Assembly (NCBI RefSeq): GCF_004348535.1
Contig: NZ_SMJX01000028.1
Coordinates: 1 to 45,892 of the forward strand
Origin: Actinomadura sp. KC216
GTDB taxonomy: Bacteria; Actinomycetota; Actinomycetes; Streptosporangiales; Streptosporangiaceae
DNA length: 45,892 bases
Direction: 5' to 3'
The position numbers were made by a program, and so were the translations under genes. The notes below the pieces were generated by a model. The model was not told the DNA's origin and ran no database searches. It worked only from the letters and a program-made list of their open reading frames with translations. Shown here one piece after another: positions 1 through 6,265 of the stretch (its first letter is position 1; the number at the start of each line of letters is the position of its first letter).

Positions 1-101
1 CCTCCCAGCCCCTCCCCTACGCCAAAGGAACCTGGGGGCCGGACGAAGCCACCACCTTCGTTCCCGGCGGCTGGCACGAAATCTCCACCACCTTCGACTG
101 A
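1..101 (+). CDS. zwf: Glucose-6-phosphate 1-dehydrogenase, C-terminal end only
   Basis: The gene runs in from the left edge. Reading from base 3 it encodes 32 residues and stops with TGA at 99-101. The peptide contains LPYAKGTWGP followed by an acidic helix start, which matches the conserved C-terminal tail of glucose-6-phosphate dehydrogenases (Y-x-x-G-[ST]-W-G-P, then D/E-A). The family enzyme oxidises glucose 6-phosphate to 6-phosphogluconolactone in the cytosol. The tail ends a little past the conserved motif, as is normal, so the 3' end seems intact. It is the only housekeeping-type gene in the window and marks the chromosomal side of the boundary. The assignment rests on a short motif. 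Confidence 0.72.
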   Translation, partial: SQPLPYAKGTWGPDEATTFVPGGWHEISTTFD

Positions 102-424
102 TGCGCACGGGCCTGGATATGGGCCCGAGGGCGGCGACAACGACGAGGCCGAGAAGCCGCAGACCACCTCCTCACCCGCCCCCAGTCAAACGCCGTGGCA
201 CGGTCCACCCCCACCAGCCAAGCAACACCCGAGACGTTGCCGCTCTCCCGGTCCAGCGCCTCAAAGAACCTCGGCCACGGATCCAGACGATCACAAGACT
301 GTGAACCGGGGGACGGGATCGTTAGGCGGGCGCCCGATGGGACGACCGTGAGCGCCGGTCTGCGGCGGACCCCGTGCTGGGTTCGAACCGGCGCTACGTC
401 TAACGCATACCGCGACGCCTGAGC
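102..424. other. Gene-poor stretch beside zwf, no supportable gene
   Basis: Codon use in all six frames is unlike the neighbouring genes and no frame has a credible start with a ribosome binding site. A minus-strand frame around 190-310 has a short protein-like stretch (FFEALDRESG, then WLVGVDRATAFDWGRVRRW) that faintly recalls the C-terminal helices of aminoglycoside-type phosphotransferases. It is too short and lacks any catalytic motif, so it is recorded only as a possible gene remnant. Confidence 0.35.
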
Positions 425-429
425 CCCCA

Positions 430-587
430 GATCCGTTGGAAGACTCGCGCAGAACCAGAGCGCAGTCCTCTGCCCGACGGTCACCTGACCACTGCCGTTG
501 CTGCAGACGATGACTCAACGCCCCACCCACGAACACACCGAGCAACGTGGTCAGCACAGCGCCGACGGTAGTGATGAAGAGGCTCAT
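430..587 (-). pseudogene. 5' fragment of a small membrane-anchored actinobacterial hypothetical protein
   Basis: From an ATG at 585-587 the minus strand reads about 45 protein-like residues. A short N-terminus is followed by one hydrophobic helix (ITTVGAVLTTLLGVFVGGAL, about residues 5-24), then a charged, amphipathic stretch with QRQW, DRRAEDCALVLRESS. This architecture (one transmembrane helix, then QRxQWxRDRQ-like and a helical domain) is typical of common actinobacterial hypothetical proteins of about 150-180 residues. After the RESS segment the reading frame becomes low-complexity and unlike a protein, so the body of the gene is missing. It lies among other relics and is probably inactive. 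No function can be given. Confidence 0.45.
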
Positions 588-838
588 GTCCAGGAGTGTG
601 GGCGCGGCCCGTGGTTCGTGCTGCCGACCAGGTCACAGAGTTGGAGGCCGGGAGGAACCCGCAACACCGCGACAGCAGACTCGGCCCCTGGCGCGCTATC
701 GCGGCCCGCGCAGTTTTGCTCGTTGGCTGCTCGGCGGCTTCGAAACAGACTGACACGCAGCGGGATGTGGCGGCATGAAAATAGTGCTGGAGGCGGACAG
801 AGCGGTACAGCCTGACAGCGAGAGCACTGCTCTGATAC
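588..838. other. Non-coding stretch left of the tRNA relic
   Basis: No credible gene, hairpin or repeat was found between the truncated membrane-protein gene and the tRNA fragment. Several overlapping frames are open but none has a plausible start, domain or codon bias. Confidence 0.4.
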
Positions 839-839
839 G

Positions 840-895
840 AGAGCAGCCGACTTTTAATCCGTAGGTTGTGGGTTCGAGTCCCACGCAACCCACCA
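840..895 (+). tRNA. tRNA-Lys(TTT) 3' fragment (pseudo-tRNA / probable att scar)
   Basis: The stretch holds the end of a D arm, an anticodon loop CTTTTAA with TTT anticodon, a perfect T arm (GTGGG, loop TTCGAGT, CCCAC), the acceptor strand GCAACCC, discriminator A and an encoded CCA at 893-895. A complete tRNA-Lys would need GGGTTGC about 75 bases before the end. It is absent, and no D-arm stem forms upstream. Base 848 is C where the anticodon stem needs G, so that pair is broken. This is therefore not a working tRNA. A 3' tRNA segment without its 5' half is what integrases of actinomycete integrative elements leave at one end of an integrated element. Confidence 0.8.
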
Positions 896-1011
896 CCTGC
901 GACCAGGCCAAACGCACTCGGCGCCGCATCCGGTTGATCATGCCTGGGGACAGGATGAGGCCCTCCTGGGAACGGGATGCAGGCGCAGAAGGCCTTCGGG
1001 GTCATTCCCGC

Positions 1012-1190
1012 CAGGCCGTCCACACCGGCGCGGCGCAGGATCCGCCAGACGGTAGCCGCGGAGATCCGGTGGCCTAGCCCGATCAGCTCGCCGGTGACCC
1101 AGCCCGGTTCTCATCGGCCAACCGCAGCGCCAACTGGCGGATCTCCTGCCGGAGTGGTGGCCGGCGCCCTCGAGGTGTACGGCGAGGAGA
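1012..1190 (-). pseudogene. Integrase-type (rve/IS481-like) transposase relic, frameshifted
   Basis: On the minus strand, one frame at about 1110-1190 reads RRTPRGRRPPLRQEIRQLALRL-ADEN. A shifted frame at about 1015-1100 reads GELIGLGHRISAATVWRILRRAGVDG. Together they reproduce the helix-turn-helix region found before the integrase core of IS481/IS3-like transposases: an EIRxLxLRLAxEN helix, then a GELxxLGHxISxxTVxRIL helix. A small deletion and frameshift near 1098-1105 removes the usual WGYRRI segment. The catalytic DDE core is not recognisable further on. It is a dead mobile-element remnant next to the tRNA fragment. No terminal inverted repeats or target duplication could be recognised. 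Confidence 0.65.
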
Positions 1191-1302
1191 TGGCGCTTGA
1201 GTGGCGCGCGCCTCGGTGAGTCGACTGGGGGCGTTGTACCCGGAGGCCGTGCCGGTGTCCGCTTGGGGTGATCGGCAAGCGACTCACTTGAGGCCGGTGC
1301 GG

Positions 1303-1767
1303 TCACCGCCGGCTCGCCCCCTCGTCGCTCTCCGGCCCGAGGCGTGACCAGATCCGCGTGAGGGCGTGTAGGTCGTCGTCGTCGAGACGGTCGAGGAAGA
1401 GTCGGCGCACGTCGGCATGCTGCTGCTTCCATGCCTTGCGCAGGAGGTTGCGCCCATCGGGTGTCAGGACGGCGACGTAGCCGCGTCCGTCTCCGGCCGC
1501 ACGCTGACGCTCGATGAGCCCGCGGCGCTCCAGCCGGTCGGCGAGCCGGGTGAAACCACCGGTCGACATCAGCCGATCCCTGGCCAGCTCGGACATCCGC
1601 ATGCCGGAGCGACCGGCTCGACCGAGCAGGGACAGGACGCTGTACTCGGCCATGCTCACGCCCAGCGGCGCGATCCCTGCCTCGATCTCACGCCAGATGC
1701 GGTCGTGGGCATACAGGAAGCCCTGCCAGGCCTCGTTCTCAAGGTCGCTCAGACGTGGAGTCGCCAC
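1303..1767 (-). CDS. MarR family transcriptional regulator
   Basis: This is a cytosolic winged-helix repressor of 154 residues, the usual MarR length. Residues about 30-70 carry helix packing SMAEYSVLSLLGRAG and the recognition region MRMSELARDRLMSTGGFTRLADRLERRGLIER. The wing follows (RQRAAGDGRGYVAVLTPDGRNLL) and a C-terminal dimer helix ends the protein. The start is GTG at 1765-1767. A TACGAT -10 box at 1774-1779 ends only six bases upstream, so the transcript is probably leaderless. It is divergent from the flavin monooxygenase operon, and two copies of a palindromic repeat lie in the shared gap. It most likely represses that operon and is released by a small-molecule, perhaps quinone or aromatic, signal. 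The ligand is inference. Confidence 0.88.
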   Translation of the reverse strand: MATPRLSDLENEAWQGFLYAHDRIWREIEAGIAPLGVSMAEYSVLSLLGRAGRSGMRMSELARDRLMSTGGFTRLADRLERRGLIERQRAAGDGRGYVAVLTPDGRNLLRKAWKQQHADVRRLFLDRLDDDDLHALTRIWSRLGPESDEGASRR

Positions 1768-1773
1768 TTCAGA

Positions 1774-1779
1774 ATCGTA
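1774..1779 (-). promoter_or_regulatory. -10 element of MarR gene (leaderless)
   Basis: The minus strand reads TACGAT with six bases to the GTG start. Actinobacterial leaderless transcripts typically have TANNNT 6-8 bases before the start codon. No ribosome binding site is visible, which fits. No convincing -35 is seen. Confidence 0.45.
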
Positions 1780-1811
1780 CCGCGACAGCCGTCGTCATCG
1801 CGGGGCGTACA

Positions 1812-1859
1812 TGTCTGCGCAGGCAGTACGCAGTGCGGAATATTTGTCTGCGCAGGCAG
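1812..1859. promoter_or_regulatory. Twin palindromic operators, probably for MarR
   Basis: The sequence TGTCTGCGCAGGCAG occurs twice, at 1812-1826 and 1845-1859, identical over 15 bases and spaced 33 bp start to start (about three helical turns). Each copy holds the palindrome CTGCGCAG within near-symmetric TGTCTGCGCAGGCA. MarR dimers bind such short palindromes. Their place between the divergent MarR and monooxygenase genes suggests cooperative repression of both directions. Confidence 0.6.
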
Positions 1860-1914
1860 CTTATTGTGCTCGGGACACCGAACGGCGTCCGCACAAGACC
1901 GTAAGGAGAGCACG

Positions 1915-3003
1915 TTGCCTACCACCGTCACCGGCGAGCGATCCCCCTTCGAGATCGGCTTCATGACGTTCGCCGAGATCACCGCCGACCCGGATACCGG
2001 CACGCTTCCCTCCGCGCACCAGCGCGCCCAGGAAACCATCGAGCAGGCGCGGCTCGCCGACGAGGTCGGTCTCGACCTGTTCGCCGTCGGGGAGCACCAC
2101 CGCACCGACTTCGTCGGCTCGGCCCCCTCCGTCGTACTGGCCGCGGCCGCCCAGGCCACCACGAACATCAGGCTGACCAGCGCGGTCACCGTGCTCAGCT
2201 CCGACGACCCGGTGCGGGTCTGGGAACAGTTCGCCACACTCGACCAGCTCTCCGGAGGCCGGGCCGAGATCATCGCCGGCCGCGGCTCCTACACGGAGTC
2301 CTTCCCCCTCTTCGGCTACGACCTGGCCGACTACGCCGACCTGTACCGCGAGAAGCTCGACCTGCTGCTGCGGATCCGCGCGCAAAACCCGATCACCTGG
2401 AACGGACGGTTCCGCCCCGCACTGGACGCCGCCGACGTCGGTCCCCGCGCGATGCAAAAGGAACTGCCGATCTGGGTCGGCGTCGGAGGAACCCCCGCCT
2501 CCGCCATCAGCACCGGCCGACTCGGCCTCCCCATGGCCATGGCGCTGCTGCTCGGGCCGATCACACATCACCAGCAGACCATCGACCTGTACCGAGAAGC
2601 CGCACAGCAGGCCGGGCACGACCCCGCCACGCTGCGCACCAGCATCAACCTTCACGGCTACGTCGGGCGTACGAGCCAGGGCGCCCGCGACACGATGTAC
2701 CCCTACTTCGCGGAGGGCATGATGGCCAACAACCACCAGCGTGGCCGCGGGTTCGCGATGCCGCGGGCCGCCTTCGAAGCCCAGACCTCCCCCAACGCCG
2801 GTCTCGTCGTCGGCAGCCCGCATGAGGTCATCGAGAAGCTGCTGGCCTACCACGAGCTCTACGGCCTGGACCGCGCCCTGATCCAGATCGGCTTCGGCGG
2901 GATGCCTCAGTCGGACGTCCTTGAGGCGATCGAACTGCTCGGCACCGAGGTCGCCCCCGTCGTACGCCGTGAGGTCGGCTCCCGGAAGGAGCAGGCGGCG
3001 TGA
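1915..3003 (+). CDS. LLM-class (luciferase-like) flavin-dependent monooxygenase
   Basis: This cytosolic TIM-barrel FMNH2-dependent oxygenase has 362 residues. The start is TTG at 1915, with AAGGAG eight bases upstream. The frame is open further upstream, but no protein-like sequence precedes this point. Family features include EIGFMTFAEI at the first strand, the ADEVGLDLFAVGEHHR helix and strand, LTSAVTVLSSDDPVRVWEQFATLDQLSGGRAEIIAGRGSY-type segments, and a late WVGVGGTPASA strand. Such enzymes use reduced flavin from a partner reductase to insert oxygen into a substrate. The next gene, overlapping by four bases, is an FMN reductase, so the two form a two-component system. The substrate is unknown. 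Control is probably by the divergent MarR. Confidence 0.88.
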   Translation: MPTTVTGERSPFEIGFMTFAEITADPDTGTLPSAHQRAQETIEQARLADEVGLDLFAVGEHHRTDFVGSAPSVVLAAAAQATTNIRLTSAVTVLSSDDPVRVWEQFATLDQLSGGRAEIIAGRGSYTESFPLFGYDLADYADLYREKLDLLLRIRAQNPITWNGRFRPALDAADVGPRAMQKELPIWVGVGGTPASAISTGRLGLPMAMALLLGPITHHQQTIDLYREAAQQAGHDPATLRTSINLHGYVGRTSQGARDTMYPYFAEGMMANNHQRGRGFAMPRAAFEAQTSPNAGLVVGSPHEVIEKLLAYHELYGLDRALIQIGFGGMPQSDVLEAIELLGTEVAPVVRREVGSRKEQAA

Positions 3004-3647
3004 CCGCCACCGTGAGCGACCAGCGGGCTCTCATCGGCGGCCGCACCGGCCGTGCCCCCTCCCAGGAGGAGGCTCGGACACTGCGGGTGGTGGTCGTCAA
3101 CGGCAGCCCGAGCGAGAAGTCCAAGACCGTCGGACTGGTCGGCGTCGTGCTGCAAACACTCACCGGCGTGCTCGCCGTCCACGACGTCGCGGTCGAGCAC
3201 ACCCGGATCGACGTCTACCGGCTCGGCCCCGCCTTCACCGGAGCCTTCGAGAGGGAGGGCATCGCCCCCGAGATCGAGGACGCGCTCCGCCGCGCCGAGG
3301 AAGCCGACCTGCTCATAGCCGCCACCCCGGTGTTCCGCGGCTCATATACCGGCCTGTTCAAGCACTTCTTCGACCTGGTCGACCAGTACGCACTCGCGAA
3401 CAAGCCGGTCTTCCTCGCCGCCACCGGCGGCGGGGATCACCACGCGCTGGTCCTGGAACACGCCCTTCGCCCGTTGTTCGGGTTCTTCCAATCGATGACC
3501 CTCCCGGTCGCCGTCTTCGCATCCTCCGGCGACTTCGACGGCACCACGCTCCTCACCCCACGCGTCTACGGCCGCATCGAAATGGCCGTCGAGGACGTGA
3601 GCGACATCCTCACGCTCGTGGCGACTCGCGGGAGGCCGGCTGACTGA
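3000..3647 (+). CDS. NAD(P)H-dependent FMN reductase
   Basis: This flavodoxin-fold reductase has 215 residues, and its GTG start overlaps the upstream TGA (GTGA). After a 25-residue leader, the first strand and phosphate loop read LRVVVVNGSPSEKSKT, the FMN-phosphate-binding loop of the family. DLLIAATPVFRGSYTGLFKHFFDLVD and FLAATGGGDHHALVLEHALRPLFGFF follow, both typical of MsuE/CE1759-like reductases. It reduces free FMN with NAD(P)H to supply the monooxygenase encoded just before it. Translational coupling would keep the two at similar levels. The identification is firm at family level; cofactor preference cannot be read. Confidence 0.9.
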   Translation: MTATVSDQRALIGGRTGRAPSQEEARTLRVVVVNGSPSEKSKTVGLVGVVLQTLTGVLAVHDVAVEHTRIDVYRLGPAFTGAFEREGIAPEIEDALRRAEEADLLIAATPVFRGSYTGLFKHFFDLVDQYALANKPVFLAATGGGDHHALVLEHALRPLFGFFQSMTLPVAVFASSGDFDGTTLLTPRVYGRIEMAVEDVSDILTLVATRGRPAD

Positions 3648-3696
3648 CACCAGCCGCGTCACGGTGACCACAAGGGAAACAACCAAGGAGAAAGCC

Positions 3697-4329
3697 ATGC
3701 CGCACACGCCACTTGCCGCCGACAACAGCGCGGTCGTCCTCATCGATCACGAGGTCGGTTTCTCGAACCTCATCGGATCGCACACGATCGAAGAGAACCT
3801 CAACGGCACGCTCGCGCTGGCCAAAACCGCGAAGCTGTTCAACCTACCGCTGATCGTCACCGCCGGTCCCGAGGACTTTCCCGCAGGTCCTCTCTACCCC
3901 GAGCTCGCCCAGGTCCTCGGCGACACTCCCGTCATCCACCGTCCGCCGGTCTTCGACGCTTTCGAGAACGACCGGTTCGCTGCGGCCATCGAGGCCGCCG
4001 GACGCAAGAAGCTGATCATGGCGGGCATCCAGACCGACGTCTGTCTCGCCCTGACCGCCTTGACCGCTCTCGCCCGTGGCTACGAGGTCTACATCGTCGT
4101 AGACGCCTCTGCGGCGACCACCGAAGAGACACACGACACGGCGGTCATGCGCCTCGTTCAGGCCGGCGCGATCCCCGTCAACTGGCTTGCCGTCGGCTCG
4201 GAGATCCTCCGCGGTTGGGTCGGCCAGCCGCTCGCACCGGCGTTCGGGGACCTTATCTACGAGCACCTGCCGTCCTGGCGGCACAACCACGTGGCGAGCA
4301 ACGCCATCGCGAAGTACGCCACCAAGTAG
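3697..4329 (+). CDS. Isochorismatase-family (YcaC-like) cysteine hydrolase
   Basis: The protein has 210 residues. ATG at 3697 is chosen because AAGGAG lies nine bases upstream; an ATG at 3664 in frame has none. The fold is shown by AVVLIDHEVGF near the N-terminus (catalytic Asp), KKLIMAGIQTDVCLALTALTALARGYEVYIVVDAS in the middle (nucleophilic Cys in TDVC) and the RLVQAGAIPVNWLAV end region. Length and motifs fit the YcaC group of amide hydrolases. The slot where I expect the catalytic Lys seems to be Arg in HRPP; that alignment is by eye. It is 49 bases after the reductase gene and the last gene before a strong hairpin, so it is probably cotranscribed. Confidence 0.85.
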   Translation: MPHTPLAADNSAVVLIDHEVGFSNLIGSHTIEENLNGTLALAKTAKLFNLPLIVTAGPEDFPAGPLYPELAQVLGDTPVIHRPPVFDAFENDRFAAAIEAAGRKKLIMAGIQTDVCLALTALTALARGYEVYIVVDASAATTEETHDTAVMRLVQAGAIPVNWLAVGSEILRGWVGQPLAPAFGDLIYEHLPSWRHNHVASNAIAKYATK

Positions 4330-4346
4330 TCCCCGAACCACACCCC

Positions 4347-4379
4347 GGCCGGGCGTGCCCCCGGAAGGGCCGCCCGGCC
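4347..4379 (+). terminator. Hairpin terminator after the isochorismatase gene
   Basis: GGCCGGGCG (4347-4355) pairs with CGCCCGGCC (4371-4379). GCCC (4357-4360) then pairs with GGGC (4367-4370) around a six-base loop, with T4356 bulged, giving about 13 pairs. There is no T-run, as is usual in high-GC actinomycetes. It lies 18 bases after the stop codon and closes the three-gene operon. Confidence 0.72.
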
Positions 4380-4389
4380 CAGCCGACCT

Positions 4390-4530
4390 CTCTGCCGGTG
4401 CTCGAGACGGGAGTGGTAGAGCCGTTCGGCGCGCAGCAGGGCGCCGCGTTCGGACTGCCTTCGGGCAGCACGCCGTAGGCGGCCAGAATCCGGCCCTGTA
4501 GTCCTCGGTGAGCGTGCGGCCCTTGCGCTG
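4390..4530 (-). pseudogene. Transposase OrfA relic (IS3-like), frameshifted
   Basis: The minus strand reads TLTEDYRAGF / RILAAYGVLPEGS in overlapping frames, then ERGALLRAERLYHSRLEHRQRGRLG in another. Joined, they match the conserved start of IS3-type OrfA proteins (RTFTAEYKLRILAEYDALPxGS..KGALLRREGLYSSHI..WRRAR). At least two frame changes are needed to read it and there is no start or stop, so it is dead. It supports the view that 4380-5578 is a decayed mobile-element zone. Confidence 0.5.
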
Positions 4531-4648
4531 GCACCGTGGCCTGAACGCGGGTCGACACTTACGGACCTTCTTCTCACGTAGGCACACATCTACGATGCGA
4601 AATCCTGAAGTCGGGCGCTCCGAAGTTCGAACACCTGAGTTCTCTCGG

Positions 4649-5026
4649 TCACTGGAGTTCCCGGATCCAGCTGGGCAGCATCCGGCGGGGCGGAACGATA
4701 TAGATCCCACCGATGACGCATTGAAATACAGAACAGCAGGCCAGGAAACCTCCCAGCCACAGCGGAATAGGATCGAGAAGGTAGTGCAGCCCCACCGCGA
4801 GCAGCATAAGCAGCATGGCACCGGCCATCCATGGGAACACCAGTGGGGAGGTCGTCGTGTTCACCTTGATGGGGTACCAGGAACGCCACCGCCCACTGAA
4901 GGCAAGGAACCCGGCCACGACGCAGCCGATAAGAAAGATGACAAGCGCCACCATGCCAACGACTACGAGAATCGGGTTATCGGGACCTGGCTTCTCGAAC
5001 GCCGCCATCCAAAGCAGTTGAAACAT
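4649..5026 (-). CDS. Hypothetical membrane protein, three transmembrane helices
   Basis: The protein has 125 residues. ATG at 5024-5026 is preceded by GGGAG ten bases upstream; a GTG nine codons earlier is an alternative start. Hydrophobic segments lie at about residues 18-43 (ILVVVGMVALVIF and on), 58-82 (LVFPWMAGAMLLMLLAVGL) and 85-108 (PLWLGGFLACCSVFQCVIGG). Short polar loops contain GRWRSWYPIKVN and a C-terminal PPRRMLPSWIREL tail. No family was recognised. It stands alone between relics, and its codon use is less GC-biased than that of the catabolic operons, which suggests a different origin. The well-formed helices and the binding site argue that it is real. Confidence 0.55.
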   Translation of the reverse strand: MFQLLWMAAFEKPGPDNPILVVVGMVALVIFLIGCVVAGFLAFSGRWRSWYPIKVNTTTSPLVFPWMAGAMLLMLLAVGLHYLLDPIPLWLGGFLACCSVFQCVIGGIYIVPPRRMLPSWIRELQ

Positions 5027-5578
5027 CAGCGGATTCTCCCAGGTCAACCGCACATGCCCGTCCTCCCAAAGCCCTAAGAGTATCGACGAACACTCTAGGA
5101 CACATCCTCGCCACAAGCGTGAGCAAACGCGGCTTCGGCAGCCGCAGTTGATCACGCCTGGGGTCACCCTGGGTCCCACTGCACCGCACACGCGGTACCA
5201 CACGCGACGGGTTCCGCGGCTGCTGGCTCCTCTACTAAGAGGACATGGAAGAGGACGCGAAGACGGCAACGCCTTCTCCAATGCGCCGAAGCCAATCAGG
5301 ACCGGCTCACAAGACCGATACCGTTACACCCATGTGTTCGCATTACTACATCCCGTGGTGGGTGCAGCCCTCAACGTATATGCTTCTTTTAGGCGTACAG
5401 TTCGGAGCAGGTCCGTTGGGTACAACTACCGACAGCCATGTTGGCTCGTTGTTGGCTCGGCGGCATTGGCACAGGCTGACACACACAGGTGTAGAAGCTT
5501 TGCAAGGGGCCTCTTCTCCCACAGGCCGTCGTTCGGGCAGGGTCCCGCGACCGCCCGAGACCGCGGCCCTTGGGTTGT
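5027..5578. other. Gene-poor stretch, lower GC than flanks
   Basis: No supportable gene was found. A plus-strand frame from 5245 has an AAGAGG-like site and is open for 144 codons. However, its product is low-complexity, has no domain, runs antisense into the next gene and lacks the local codon bias. The region is probably the tail of the decayed zone that separates the MarR unit from the PadR operon. Weak inverted repeats near 5540-5570 (CCGCG/CGCGG) could end the minus-strand operon but are not convincing. Confidence 0.4.
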
Positions 5579-6265
5579 TCAAGTTGTGGTGTCGGAGCGG
5601 TCCAGTTCTTGCTGGAGGATGGGGAGGCCGACTTCCAGTGTCTGGATGCCGATCGTGCTCGCGATTTCCAAGACGGTGACGATGTCGTCGGGTGTCGCGC
5701 CCTGGTTGATGGCGTTGGCGATGTGGACCTTGAGGCCGTCCGTGAACAGGTGGGTGGCCGACGCGTCGATCGCTATGTAGATCAGCTCCTTGACCTTCGG
5801 TTCGAGGACGCTCCTCTCCCAGGGGATCGCGGAGAAGTTCAGATAGGCGCTGAAGAAGGCGGGTGCGCGCTGCAGCACGTCTTCCCAGGACTCGTCCCAG
5901 TAGCCGCGGCGCCGGACGAATTCGGCCTTGAAGGCCTCGCGGTCGGGGTCCGGACGGGACGAGGGCGCCAGGTCGCGCAGGAGCGGGAAGCCGGTGCTCG
6001 CCGCGTGGATTCCGAGAACGGCCACGAGCTGGAACGTCTCCATGATCTCCGCGCGGGTCGCGCCGTGGTCGAGCGCTCCGCGGACATGGCGGCGGATGCC
6101 CGGCTCGTGGAGGTGGGTGACGGCGGCGTTGACCGCGAGCGCGATCAGCTCGCGGGTTTTGGCGTCGAGTGCGGAATGCCGGTGGGGGACGCTCGCCAGT
6201 TCGACGCAGGCGGCGAAGAATTCCGGGTCGGCGGCCCGGAGCGCCTCAAGACCGTGCGGCGTCAT
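5579..6265 (-). CDS. Carboxymuconolactone decarboxylase-fold protein with two CMD repeats
   Basis: The protein has 228 residues, and its ATG overlaps the upstream TGA (ATGA), so it is translationally coupled to the monooxygenase gene. It contains two related all-helical AhpD-like repeats: KTRELIALAVNAAVTHLHEPGIRRHVRGALDHGATRAEIMETF at about 37-80 and KVKELIYIAIDASATHLFTDGLKVHIANAINQGATPDDIVTVLE at about 155-200. The CxxC pair of AhpD-type peroxidases is absent from both repeats, while the following His is kept. Redox activity is therefore unlikely and a decarboxylase or lactone-processing role is more plausible. It is the last gene of the PadR operon. Its partner appears to be the flavoprotein upstream. 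Confidence 0.85.
   Translation of the reverse strand: MTPHGLEALRAADPEFFAACVELASVPHRHSALDAKTRELIALAVNAAVTHLHEPGIRRHVRGALDHGATRAEIMETFQLVAVLGIHAASTGFPLLRDLAPSSRPDPDREAFKAEFVRRRGYWDESWEDVLQRAPAFFSAYLNFSAIPWERSVLEPKVKELIYIAIDASATHLFTDGLKVHIANAINQGATPDDIVTVLEIASTIGIQTLEVGLPILQQELDRSDTTT

Noticed and set aside
378..405. GTTCGAA with flanking GCTGG/CCGGC resembling a tRNA T arm
   Set aside because: The loop is out of register for a T loop, and no acceptor, anticodon or D arm could be built on either strand.
17..484. Minus-strand frame of 155 codons overlapping the zwf end
   Set aside because: It has no start site and its protein is low-complexity outside a short stretch. The zwf tail on the other strand explains the first 100 bases better.
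696..941. Minus-strand frame containing CVGLEPTTYGLK
   Set aside because: This peptide is the well-known false product of reading antisense through a tRNA 3' half. It supports the tRNA relic rather than a protein.
1417..1914. N-terminal extension of the flavin monooxygenase to 528 residues
   Set aside because: The extension is antisense to MarR and crosses the operators. TTG at 1915 with AAGGAG matches the family N-terminus.
5245..5679. Plus-strand frame of 144 codons with an AAGAGG-like site
   Set aside because: It has no recognisable domain or codon bias, and it runs into the CMD-fold gene in antisense.
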